This document shows, piece after piece, positions 24,145 through 35,000 of a DNA stretch of 64,000 nt (position 1 is the stretch's first letter; each line of letters begins with the position of its first letter). Source of the DNA: CAYXFD01 sp964464175 (lineage in GTDB: Bacteria; Cloacimonadota; Cloacimonadia; Cloacimonadales; JAJBBL01); NCBI GenBank assembly GCA_964464175.1, contig CAYXFD010000013.1:1-64000 (forward strand). The letters are read 5' to 3'. The notes under the pieces were generated by a model that worked only from the letters and a program-made list of their open reading frames with translations, did no database searches and was not told the DNA's origin. Position numbers and translations under genes: made by a program.

Positions 24145-27100
24145 ATGAAGCAGTTTCTAATATCGATCTTAGTCGTATTGTATATACCGATTCTATTTGC
24201 TCAGACAATAGGGGATCCCCCTGTAGTTTCGAACGTAGTCATGTGGCAGAACCAGAACAACGGGTTGATTTATGTTACATATGATTTAAGTATTCAAGCG
24301 AACCCAGTTCCTTGTCATGTGACCCTGGTCATCTCAGGAGATGAAGGAGTGAGTTTCAAAATTCATCCCTTGCCTGAATTTATAGAAGGCGATTTCGGAG
24401 ATTATGTAACAGTAGGAACAGGCAAACAGATAATCTGGGACATCTACCGGCAGTCTCAAGCATTAGGTTCTCAGGGTGTATTCGGTAATACTTACCGTGC
24501 CCGGGTTATAGCCCGCCGCAATGATTTTAATCCCGTTAATCCAGCACCGGCAGGGTTTGTTTCTATCGAGGGTGGTACGTTTCACAATGGCACGTCCAAT
24601 ATAACGATCAGCAGTTTTTACATTGACCGTTATGAGGTTACCCAAGTCGAATATGAAGCAGTTATGGGTACGAATCCTTCGGATTTCAGCGGAAGCAGTA
24701 ATCTCCAGCGTCCGGTGGAGCAGGTATCCTGGTTCAATGCTATCGAATACTGCAACCGAAGAAGTATGCAGGAAGGACTAATACCTTGCTATAGTTACAG
24801 TACTTTTGGCACTAACCCTGATAACTGGCCAGTAGGATGGGATTTTTTGCCAAACCACACCAATGTAACCTGTAATTGGAACGTTAATGGGTACCGTTTG
24901 CCTACAGAAATGGAATGGATGTTTGTTGCTAAGGGAGGTAATCAGAGCCAGAACTACACCTACAGTGGCAGTAACACAATTGATTTAGTTGCGTGGTATT
25001 ATGGTAACTCAGATATCGGTGATGGGCAAGGAAGGCGCTCTCACGAGATAGGCACCAAAACCCCAAACGAATTGGGTATCTATGACATGAGTGGAAATGT
25101 TTGGGAGTGGGTGTGGGATATGTTCAGTTATGATTATCCCAGTAACGATCAGACAAATCCGACGGGTCCAAGTGTTGAAGGAACACGTGTTGTGCGTGGT
25201 GGTTGTTGGAATCAAACAGACAATAATTGTACCAATTCAACTCGAGGTAATAGCAGCGCAACAATTGATTTCAACACTCACGGCTTTCGTATTGTCAGAA
25301 GGTTTTCTATGGAAACGGTAGCGACCCCTGTATTTTTTCCTTCTCCTGGAACCTATGCCAGTTCTCAGATGGTCAGTATCAGTTGTTCCACACCGGGAGC
25401 TACGATCTACTACACGACCAATGGTAGCGAGCCAAACACTAATTCCACTATCTATACTGGTGCGATAACGGTGAATTCGAATACCACTGTCAAAGCCAAA
25501 GCTTACAAAGCGTCATTTATTCCTTCGGATGTTGTCGAAGGTATCTACATCATCAATACTGCCCCTGCGAACATGATATTGATATCAGGCGGAACTTTTA
25601 CCATGGGCAGAACTACCGGTACAGGAGGCGGCAATGAACTTCCGACGCACAGCATAACTCTGAACTCGTTTTACCTGGGAAAATATGAGATTACTCAAGG
25701 AGAGTATGAAGCAATCTTGGGCTCTAATCCAGCCTCCGGTGCTGGTGAAGGAGAGGACTTTCCCGTTTATGAGGTGAGTTGGTATTCTGCTATCAAGTAT
25801 TGCAATCTTCGCAGTATGGCTGAAGGTCTTGTTCCGGCATATACCATAGATGGCTCTACAGATCCTGGAGATTGGGGAGCAGTTCCTGAGACCGGTAATG
25901 CCACCTGGGATGCAGTAACTTGTAACTGGAATGCCAATGGTTATCGCTTACCTACAGAAGCGGAATGGGAATATGCCGCCCGGGGAGCAGTCAACAATCC
26001 TGACTATCTCTACAGCGGATCGGATGACATTGACGATGTGGCATGGTTTGAAGGAAACAACAATCCGTGGGGAACAAAACAAATCGGTCTCAAAGATCCT
26101 AATGTATTAGGATTGCATGATCTGAGCGGAAACGTGATTGAATGGTGCTGGGATTGGTATTCCTACTCTTATTATAGTGAAAGCTCAGCAAATAATCCTA
26201 CCGGACCTTCCACAGGCACTTACAGGATTGCCAGAGGTGGCGATTGGTCTCTGCCTGAAAACAGCAGCCGTGTTTCAGCTCGAGGTTTTGCCAATCCTGA
26301 GCATAGAAGTCTAAATTTTGGTTTCCGGGTTTGCTTTAATGCGCCAACAGTTGCCACACCTACTATCTTTCCAGTCGGTGGTACTTACTACACCAGCCAA
26401 AGTGTAACCATCGACTGTTCCACAAATGGTGCTGCTATCTACTATTCCATCAACGGCAGCGATCCCGATGAAAACTCCACCCTTTATAACGGGCCAATTT
26501 CTCTAAGTTCAGATACAATGCTTAAAGCGAAGGCCTATATGACAAACTGGGAACCGAGTGGCATAGCCAGTGCAGAATATACATTTGATACCATACAGGA
26601 TAGTCTCATATTAGTTCAAGGAGGCACTTTCCACAATGGAGTTTCCAATGTTACTCTCTCATCTTTTTTCATTGATAAATATGAAGTTACTCAGTCAGAG
26701 TATTTGGCTGTGATGGGAACAAATCCCGGCAGCAATAACTCAGAGCATGGCGATCCGCTTAATCATCCGATCAACAATGTCACTTGGTTCAATGCTATCG
26801 AGTACTGTAACCGCCTGAGTATAATAGAAGGGTTGACTCCGGCATACAGCTACAGTAATTACGGTACTAATCCTGATGATTGGCCTTCCGGTTGGAATAC
26901 AAGTAGTGGCAATCATACGAACGTATCCTGTGACTGGTCAGCGGATGGTTATTGTTTACCTACTGAGATGCAGTGGGAGTATGCTGCCCGTGGTGGGATA
27001 CCTGCCCAGAATGCAGGGACATTTAACGATACTTATGCCGGAACTGATGTTCAGGGTACTGGAACGGGGCAGTTAGGGGATTATGCCTGGTATATAGCTA

Positions 27101-27417
27101 ATGCAGGATTAGATTTACCTGGTGGTAGTACAGCTCCTGATTATGGTACTCATCCAGTTGGGACTAAATTACCTAATGAGTTAGGAATTTATGATATGAG
27201 CGGCAATGTATGGAACTGGGTATGGGATATTCATGGTTCCTATCCCAGTGGTTCATATACAAATCCGACGGGTTCTGTAAGCGGTGCAGAGCGTGTGTGT
27301 CGCGGCGGCGGCAGTGACGCTCAAGCCGTTAACTGCACTGTTTCGAATCGTGGCGACTACTACGCTACGGGCTACAGTGTCAGCATTGGTTTCCGGATCA
27401 GCAGAAAAGTTCCTTAA
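24145..27417 (+). CDS. Secreted protein with three FGE-sulfatase-like domains
   Basis: This 1090-residue protein has a signal peptide (1-19) and a beta-sandwich domain (about 25-125). Three SUMF1/FGE-like domains follow at about 130-390, 470-730 and 815-1090. Each has the order GG.F..G, Y.IDRYEVTQ-like, GYRLPTE.EWE.AA.GG, ELGIYDMSGNVW.W and RGG.W...GFR. Two chitobiase-C-like linker domains (CSTPGATIYYTTNG, CSTNGAAIYYSING) separate them. The third domain ends the protein; no sorting domain is present. It is the same fold as the DGR-variable domains at 3791/5887, but its loops show no nucleotide identity to the TR, so it is not a target of this DGR. The likely role is surface or periplasmic ligand binding. 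Confidence 0.9.
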   Translation: MKQFLISILVVLYIPILFAQTIGDPPVVSNVVMWQNQNNGLIYVTYDLSIQANPVPCHVTLVISGDEGVSFKIHPLPEFIEGDFGDYVTVGTGKQIIWDIYRQSQALGSQGVFGNTYRARVIARRNDFNPVNPAPAGFVSIEGGTFHNGTSNITISSFYIDRYEVTQVEYEAVMGTNPSDFSGSSNLQRPVEQVSWFNAIEYCNRRSMQEGLIPCYSYSTFGTNPDNWPVGWDFLPNHTNVTCNWNVNGYRLPTEMEWMFVAKGGNQSQNYTYSGSNTIDLVAWYYGNSDIGDGQGRRSHEIGTKTPNELGIYDMSGNVWEWVWDMFSYDYPSNDQTNPTGPSVEGTRVVRGGCWNQTDNNCTNSTRGNSSATIDFNTHGFRIVRRFSMETVATPVFFPSPGTYASSQMVSISCSTPGATIYYTTNGSEPNTNSTIYTGAITVNSNTTVKAKAYKASFIPSDVVEGIYIINTAPANMILISGGTFTMGRTTGTGGGNELPTHSITLNSFYLGKYEITQGEYEAILGSNPASGAGEGEDFPVYEVSWYSAIKYCNLRSMAEGLVPAYTIDGSTDPGDWGAVPETGNATWDAVTCNWNANGYRLPTEAEWEYAARGAVNNPDYLYSGSDDIDDVAWFEGNNNPWGTKQIGLKDPNVLGLHDLSGNVIEWCWDWYSYSYYSESSANNPTGPSTGTYRIARGGDWSLPENSSRVSARGFANPEHRSLNFGFRVCFNAPTVATPTIFPVGGTYYTSQSVTIDCSTNGAAIYYSINGSDPDENSTLYNGPISLSSDTMLKAKAYMTNWEPSGIASAEYTFDTIQDSLILVQGGTFHNGVSNVTLSSFFIDKYEVTQSEYLAVMGTNPGSNNSEHGDPLNHPINNVTWFNAIEYCNRLSIIEGLTPAYSYSNYGTNPDDWPSGWNTSSGNHTNVSCDWSADGYCLPTEMQWEYAARGGIPAQNAGTFNDTYAGTDVQGTGTGQLGDYAWYIANAGLDLPGGSTAPDYGTHPVGTKLPNELGIYDMSGNVWNWVWDIHGSYPSGSYTNPTGSVSGAERVCRGGGSDAQAVNCTVSNRGDYYATGYSVSIGFRISRKVP

Positions 27418-27695
27418 CAGTCTAGGAGCTATTCGGATAATTGGCTGCTATTTCCGGGTGAGTATGTGCTAACCTTTTTCAGACAGTTCTTTTTTCCAAA
27501 GTGATTTGATTGACCTTTTCGTTTTCTGCAGAAGTCTAACGGAGTAAAAGAGCAGGTGGTTTTCTATAGACGAAGCATAAATGGTTTGAAAGGAAAAAAG
27601 GGAATACTTCATCACTTCAAGAATTTTTTAGTGGTTTAGAGATTCTGTTTTCGAAATTAGTTTAATCCTGTTTGCCTGAGTAATCTGTTAGCTTT

Positions 27696-28742
27696 TTACT
27701 TCAGCAGCAGCATTTTCCGGGTTTTCTTGGCACCAGAGGAGGATTCCAGAGCATAAATGTAAATACCTGAAGAGAAGCGGGCAGCATTCCAATGATAGGA
27801 ATGAGAGCCTTCCCCGAATTGTTTTTGCAGTAATTTCTCTCCTTTCGGATTATAGATAGTGAGTACCCCGGTTTCTCCCCAATTTATCGAAAAAGCGATT
27901 GTTGTTGACGGGTTGAAAGGGTTCGGAGAGTTCTGTAATAATTGAGTTTCGGGAAAATCGATTGAGCTGTCGTCATCACTGCTGTTGGGAAACCAGATCA
28001 GTCCGGCAAATTCCGGGTAATCGATAAAGGGATTTCTGTTTTGCTGATATTGATAATAGATGACATCATTACGGTATAGTTCCCTGTCATCAACCGGATC
28101 TTCTGTATGCCATTGATAGAGAGTTGACAATACTCCATGGTAAGGCTCATTATTGGGGGATGAGGGGGCATAATCAACAAGTTCCAGGTCAGGTTCGCCA
28201 AAGCCTCCTTCATATCTGACTGCCATGTAGAACATCATTCGGGCAACATCACCCTTGTCTTCAGGGCGCGGTTCCCAGGTATAGGTTGTGGTATAGCATC
28301 CTGTCGGACCGTCAGGATCTATGTATTCAATTCCGCCGTTATCGAAATCCTTGTTACCGCGAGCCGAATTGACCGAAATATCGGAAGCCCGGACATGATG
28401 CACATCTGTTCCGGCTCCCATAGAAGTTCCGAAATCACCGTGGGAAACAGCCCAGACATGTTCCCGGTTCCAACCGTTTCCGTTATTGTATTCCTGCGCG
28501 GCATCCACCGACCAGCCTGTATAGATGAGAATAACGTTAGCGGGATTATCAGGGTCTCTGTCGGTAACCTTAAGGATATCCCATGTTTGTGAGTAGGAGA
28601 ATTGAATATGATCTTTGATGATATGGTGAAGAGCTGATTTCAGTTCACCGCCGGTTAAGTTCTCTGTTCCGTTGTAATAACCTTCCGGGATCTGAGCCTG
28701 CAACAGTGAACCGAGAAACAACAAAACAACAATATATTTCAC
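27696..28742 (-). CDS. Secreted endonuclease I family nuclease with sorting domain
   Basis: This 348-residue protein has a signal peptide (1-16). An endonuclease I (PF04231-like) catalytic domain follows at about 20-240, with the His-metal motif NREHVWAVSHGDFG, DVHHVRASD.SVNSARGN and YMAVRYEG. The C-terminus is a type IX-like sorting domain (NSPNPFNPSTTIAFS ... FSSGIYIYALES ... KMLLLK). It probably degrades extracellular nucleic acids for nutrition. The ribosome site is GGGAGG. It is a single gene on the minus strand, convergent with the triple-FGE gene. Confidence 0.93.
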   Translation of the reverse strand: MKYIVVLLFLGSLLQAQIPEGYYNGTENLTGGELKSALHHIIKDHIQFSYSQTWDILKVTDRDPDNPANVILIYTGWSVDAAQEYNNGNGWNREHVWAVSHGDFGTSMGAGTDVHHVRASDISVNSARGNKDFDNGGIEYIDPDGPTGCYTTTYTWEPRPEDKGDVARMMFYMAVRYEGGFGEPDLELVDYAPSSPNNEPYHGVLSTLYQWHTEDPVDDRELYRNDVIYYQYQQNRNPFIDYPEFAGLIWFPNSSDDDSSIDFPETQLLQNSPNPFNPSTTIAFSINWGETGVLTIYNPKGEKLLQKQFGEGSHSYHWNAARFSSGIYIYALESSSGAKKTRKMLLLK

Positions 28743-29063
28743 AAAACCTCCCTTTCGTTGAGGCAGAAAAAAAACATGAGGTTATATTCTGTCCATAAAA
28801 ATCTTAAAGGGTCTTTTTTGTTTAATGAGTTGTGAAACCGGTTATGATCTTATTAGATATGCACTTATATGAGTATGTGGCAGGCATAGCAGGCAAGTCT
28901 GTAATGCCTGAACAGTTGGCGGAGAGATAAAGCTGCTGAGATATCTGAAAAATAGAAGAAAAGCAAAAAAAAACTTGACCGATTACTCTCTATCTTACCA
29001 ATGAACGGCAAATTGCTGATGGCTTTATTTTTTTATGAATGGAAAAAAGGAAATGATCTAATT
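28743..29063 (+). other. Intergenic region upstream of the giant kinase
   Basis: This 321-bp divergent spacer contains no ORF apart from an in-frame extension of the kinase frame to ATG 29001. TTGACC at 28975-28980 is promoter-like, but no standard -10 follows at 16-18 bp. Confidence 0.4.
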
Positions 29064-32000
29064 ATGGGGAGCTGTACGGACAAGGTTATTCTACTAATTG
29101 ATAGTGATGATAGAGCTGCGAATGACCTGAGAAGGGTCATCGAGAAGTATGGCTACAGCGTTATAATTGCTGATAGCGGCAAAAAAGCTCATGAGGTTAT
29201 CGACTCCGATACTAATATTGACCTTGTAATGCTTGATGCTTCCCTTGATAAGGGAACAGATGTTATAGCTACGGCACAATCTATACTTGATAAAAGAGAT
29301 TTACCCTTGATTTTTCTGACTACCGAAGGTTCGGAACACGAGATAAGAAAGAGTGAAAATATTGTTACCTACGGGTTTATAGATAAGGGTTCGAAAGCAT
29401 ATCTTGTTATAGCCACTATAAAGACTGCATTAAGAATATATGAAATACAGCGAAAACTATGGACACATGTCAATCGTAACGCGGCACTCATCCGGGTAAT
29501 CCCCGACCTGCTTTTTGTCATTGACCGGAATGGGTTTTACCGTGAGATTTATGCCTCTGACGATGACTTGCTTGCTCTACCACCGGAAGAGCTCATCGGG
29601 AAGTCACTCTCCGCTGTTTTTTCCCAGGATGCTGTTAATAGTTTTCTGGAATCATTCCGGGTATGCCTGGAGACAGGAAAACTTCAGGCCTTAGAATACG
29701 AGTTAACTGTCAATAAGGAGCGCAGGTTCTTCAGGGCGAGAATAACAAGATTCAATGAGGATAGTGTTTTATCTGTTGTTCAGGATATAACAGAGAGCAA
29801 AAAGGCAAAGAATAAGATCGAAAGTTTGAACTCGCTGCTTCTGTCCATTCGTAATGTTAATCAGCTAATTGTTCAGGAAGATGATCTTTTGGCTGTAATG
29901 AGAGGAGCGAGTGAGATTCTCGTTGAGACCTGGCAATATCTGAATATCGAGATCTCGCTCATTGATGAGAGGACAGGAAAGATATCTCCGGTAACCAGTG
30001 CCGGAAAGTTAGGACACGGAGACTGGTTTGTTATTCCTGAAGTAGATGGAAATGCTCCCACGTGTATTAACGATGCCGTAAAAGAAAGAAGGACAATAGA
30101 ATTAGAAGATTATCAAACATACTGTAAGGACTGTCCCTATTTTAGCATAGCTTTTCCGCATAAAAAAATAGTCATCCCTATGCTTGAAAATGATCAACTA
30201 ATAGGCCTAATGTGTGTCTCCACCACACCCGAACAAGTCTTCTTTGCCGAAGAGATAGAACTGCTGGAAGAGGTTGCAGCCGATCTGGTATATGCCGGAA
30301 AGAAGCTGAAAGCCGAACAGAAGATCAAAGAGAAGAATCGTCTGTTAACGATCCTGAATGATTATTCAATGGAATTATCCTCCGTTACCGTATCAAATAA
30401 TATTTATTCTCTGATTTCGCATAAGCTAAAAGAGATAACTAATGCAAAGTTTGTTTCGATATCGATCTATGAGGAAAAGACTTCGAGTTTGATTGTAAAG
30501 TTTACCACGATATCTGAAGAGAGTAATAAGAAATTGTCCGGAATAATTGGCAGAAAACTGGAAGAACTTCGTATGAAAGTAACACCAGAGATGTACCGCC
30601 GGATAACTCAGGAAGTTGTTGGTGACGCAGGCTCTCTTGAGGAGACGACTTTTGGGTCTATCCCAAAAGTAGTTAGCAATATGATTCAAAAGGTTTTCGG
30701 TGTCGAGTGGTTTACCGGAATTGCGCTCATGCATAAAGAGAGTCTGGTGGGCACAGTAGTCATCATTGGAGATAAAGAAACAAAAAGACCGGACAACGAA
30801 GATCTAAAGGCTTTTGCCGGAGTTACAGCAAATGCTCTGCAGAGATGGAAAGCCGAAAAATCTCTTCTGGAGAGTCACAGTAAATGGCAATTTGCCCTGG
30901 AAGGGACTGGTGATGGTATCTGGGACTGGGACATCGAGAATGGAAAGGTTAACTATTCCGCTAATTTGAAGAAAATGCTCGGATATGAAGACAATGATCT
31001 GGAGAGTACAATGCAGCAAAAGGAAAAACTCATCCACTCCGAGGATCTGTCTCACTACCGGAAGAAACTTCAGAGTCATCTGAAAGATAAAACAGCATTT
31101 TTTTCCGACGAATGCCGGATGCTATGCCGGGACGGCAGCTACAAATGGGTTTTAGACCGGGGAAAAGTAATCAGGAGATCAGCAGGGAAAAGCCCCTTGA
31201 GAATGATCGGAGTTCAGACCGATCTCTCTTATCTAAAGGAGACTGAGCAGGAACTGCGGGAGAGTGAATACCGTTATACTACGATCGTAAATAATGCTTA
31301 TGACGGGATAATTCTGCAGAATGCCCAGGGGGAGATATTAACCTGGAATAAAGCAGCTGCCAGAATACTCGGTATTTCGGAAAAAAGAGTAGTCGGGCAT
31401 ACTTCACTCAACCGGGAATGGGATACTATCAGAGAAGATGGTTCTGCTTATCCCAAAGAAGAGCATCCCTCCATGATAACCCTCAAAACCGGCAAGCCGT
31501 GCAGGAATGTCATAATGGGATTCAAGAAAAGATCGGGCAAGGTTACCTGGATCAATATCAATACCAGTCCTTTATTCAAAAGCGAGGATCCCCAACCTTA
31601 TGCAGTAATTATCTCTCTCTCAGACATTACGGAAATAAAAAAGGCAGATAAATCTTTGAAGGAGAGTGAGTTAAGATACCGCTTGATCTTTGAAAATTCT
31701 AAAGATGCCATGATGACTCTGGAACCACCCACCTGGAGATTTACCTCCGGAAATTCAGCGATCTTCGACATGTTCAAGGCAAAGGATTTAGCTGAGTTTA
31801 CAGCCTGTGAACCATGGAAACTCTCTCCTGAAAAACAACCTGACGGAACGTTATCAGAAGAAAAAGCAAAGAGAATGATCGAGATAGCAATGCGAAAAGG
31901 TTCCAGCTTTTTCGAGTGGACTCATAGAAGACTGACCGGAGAAGAGTTCTCTGCTACTGTCTTGCTGACCAGAATTGAAATGAGCGGGTCGAGATTTCTT

Positions 32001-35000
32001 CATGCAACTGTCCGTGATATCTCCGAACGGAAAAGAGATGAAACGATAAGAATTATCCAGGCTAATATTGCCCATGCTGTTTCTGTTGCTGAATCACTTT
32101 ACGAGTTGTATGAGATAGTCCGGGAGGAATTGAGTACTTTACTTGATACCAGGAACTGTTTTATTGCTTTCTACGATGAAACAACCGGTATGTTTTCCAC
32201 TCCTTTCGAGAAAGACGTTAAAGACTCAATAAAATCCTGGGCTGCCGACGGTTCTTTAACAGGATATGTGCTCAAAAGGAAGAGAGCTATCCTGCTTAGC
32301 AAAGAAAGGATCGAGAAAATGGCAGAAGCCGGCAGGGTCAGGAAGATTGGAACAACGGCAGAAAGCTGGTTAGGGGTACCAATCAAGATCGACGGTAAAT
32401 ATAAGGCTGTTTTCGTTGTGCAAAATTATAAGAACAAGAATGCTTACGACAAAAACAGTGTAGAGTTGTTAAGACTTATTGCCGAGCAGTTGAGTATCTA
32501 TATTGACCATAAGAAGGCAGAAGACAAGCTGGCAGAAGAGAGAAAACAGCTGCTGTCGATATTTGACAGTATCGATGAAGCGATCTATATTTCTGATCCT
32601 GAGACCTATGAGATATTGTTTGTTAATAAGACCCTAAAATCGGTTTTCGGAAAGGACCTGATCGGTGGGATTTGCTACCGGGAACTACAAAACCGCGAAA
32701 CTCCCTGTGAATTTTGCACGAATGACAAAATACTGAAAAATAAGGGTTCATCCTATAATTGGGAACACAATAATCTCCATCTGCAAAGAGATTTTCTGAT
32801 AACCGACAAGATTATCAAATGGACTGACGGGCGTGATGTCCGTTTTGAGATAGCCAGAGATTTTACAGAATCCAAAAAAGCTCAGGAAAGAGTTAAGGAT
32901 TTAAACTCATTACTAATGGCAATCCGGAATGTCAATCAGTTGATAGTTCAGGAAGATGATCTGTTCAAGGTGATGCAGAATTCCTGTGAAATATTGCTGG
33001 AGACCAGACAGTATCTGAATATCGAGATCTCCTTATTAGATGAGAGTGAGGAGTTTATCAGACCTTATGCCACTTCCGGTGAACATGAAAAATCTGACTG
33101 GCAGATTTCTCTCACCGGAGAAGGTTCTGTGCTAAAGTGTATCAAAGAAACGGTATTGACAGGAAAATCAGTTGTTGTCTCTGATCCGGATAACTATTGC
33201 CGGACATGTCCCGAGATAAATGATGATTCTCTGCATGAAACAGTAGTAATTCCGATAAGCCAGAATGAACGGCCTGTCGGGCTAATGCGCACCTGTATGA
33301 TACAGGGACATAAGATCACTCAGGATGAGATCGATCTGCTGGAGGAAGTAGCCGGTGATCTGGGTTTTGCCCGGGCAAAGATTTTAGCCGAGAAGAGTCT
33401 GCAAAGCAGTGAGGAACTATTCCGGAATCTCTATGAAAACGCTACTATCGGGATTTACCGGACAACCCCTGAGGGGGAGATCCTTTTAGCCAATCAGTCT
33501 TTGATCACGATGCTCGGTTTTGAGTCGTTCGAAGAGCTGAAGAATCGTAATCTGGAAAAAGATTATTTCGAAGCGAGGTACAGCAGAAAGAGTTTCAGAG
33601 AACGGCTTGACCGCGAAGGTTTTGTCAAAGGGTTGGAAACATCCTGGAGACTGATGAACGGCAAGATTATCACAGTCCTGGAAAGTGCCAGAGTTATCCG
33701 TGATAACTCAGGAAATCCTCTTTATTATGAGGGTACTGTGGAAGATATTACTGATAACAAACGGGATGCTGTCATCAAAGAAGTTCAGTATAATATAGCC
33801 CATGCCGTTGCTTCAGCGAAAGATATCAGTGAACTGTATGAGATAGTAAGAGACGAACTCGCCAAATTGATCGATACTACCAATTTTTATATAGCCCAGT
33901 ATAATGTAGCTGCCGATGAGTTTTCTTCCCCATACTTCATCGATGAAAGAGATAATATTGCAGTCTGGGATGCGAAGAAATCTTTAACCGGCTATGTTTT
34001 GAAGCAGAAGAAAGCTGTTTTAGTGAATAAAGAAGAACTATTGAAGCTTTATGAAATGAGAGAGGTAGATCTAATCGGGGAAGTGGCTGCAAACTGGTTA
34101 GGTGTACCTGTCAGGATTACCGGAAATGTCTGGGGTGTTATTGTAGTTCAGAGCTATGAAGAAAAGGATATCTATGATGACCACAGCATCAGAATCCTGG
34201 AACTGATAGCCAATCAGTTGAGTATTTATATAGAGCGGAAGCTTGGAGAAGAGAGCCTTCAGGAAAGTGAACGGAAGCAGGCTGCACTTTTGGCTAATTT
34301 ACCCGGTATGTCCTATCGTTGTAAGAACGACAGAGATTGGACAATGGAATTTGTTAGTGATGGTTGTCTGGATCTGACGGGTTATAGACAGGAGGAACTG
34401 CTGCTTAATGAGAAATTGTCCTTCAATGAGTTGATTTTTCCCGAGTATAGGGAAATGCTTTGGGAGAAATGGCAGGAAATTTTAGCTCGAAAGGAAGATT
34501 TTGCCGGCGAGTACAAAATCCTAACCAAAGATGGTCAGGAGAAGTGGGTATGGGAACAAGGAAGCGGCGTCTATACGGAAGAGGGTGAAGTGATAGCTTT
34601 GGAGGGGTTTATTACCGATATTACAGAGCGAAAACAAGCAGAAGAGGATAGAGAGGTATTAGAGGCTAAGCTCATTCAGGCTCAGAAGATGGATGCAATA
34701 GGCAGACTTGCCGGTGGCGTTGCTCACGATTATAATAACATGCTCGGTGTTATTCTTGGTCACACGGAAATGATCCTGGCGGATATGGATCCCCATGATC
34801 CCAATTATCCTAATCTGAAAGAGATAAAAAAGGCGACGGAGAGATCAGCTGATCTGACTAAACAGCTTCTGGCTTTTGCCCGTAAACAGACAATATTCCC
34901 TAAAAAACTTAATCTGAACAGCAGTATTGATGATATGCTCAGAATGTTGCAGAGACTGATAGGGGAGAACATAGAGTTATCCTGGAAACCGGCAGCAGAC

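Noticed and set aside
24145..27417. The three FGE domains as additional VRs of this DGR
   Set aside because: Their terminal loops lack the TR's conserved nucleotide blocks (GCGTGGCGGGTCGTGG and GGGTTTCGTGTTGCC), so similarity is at protein-fold level only.
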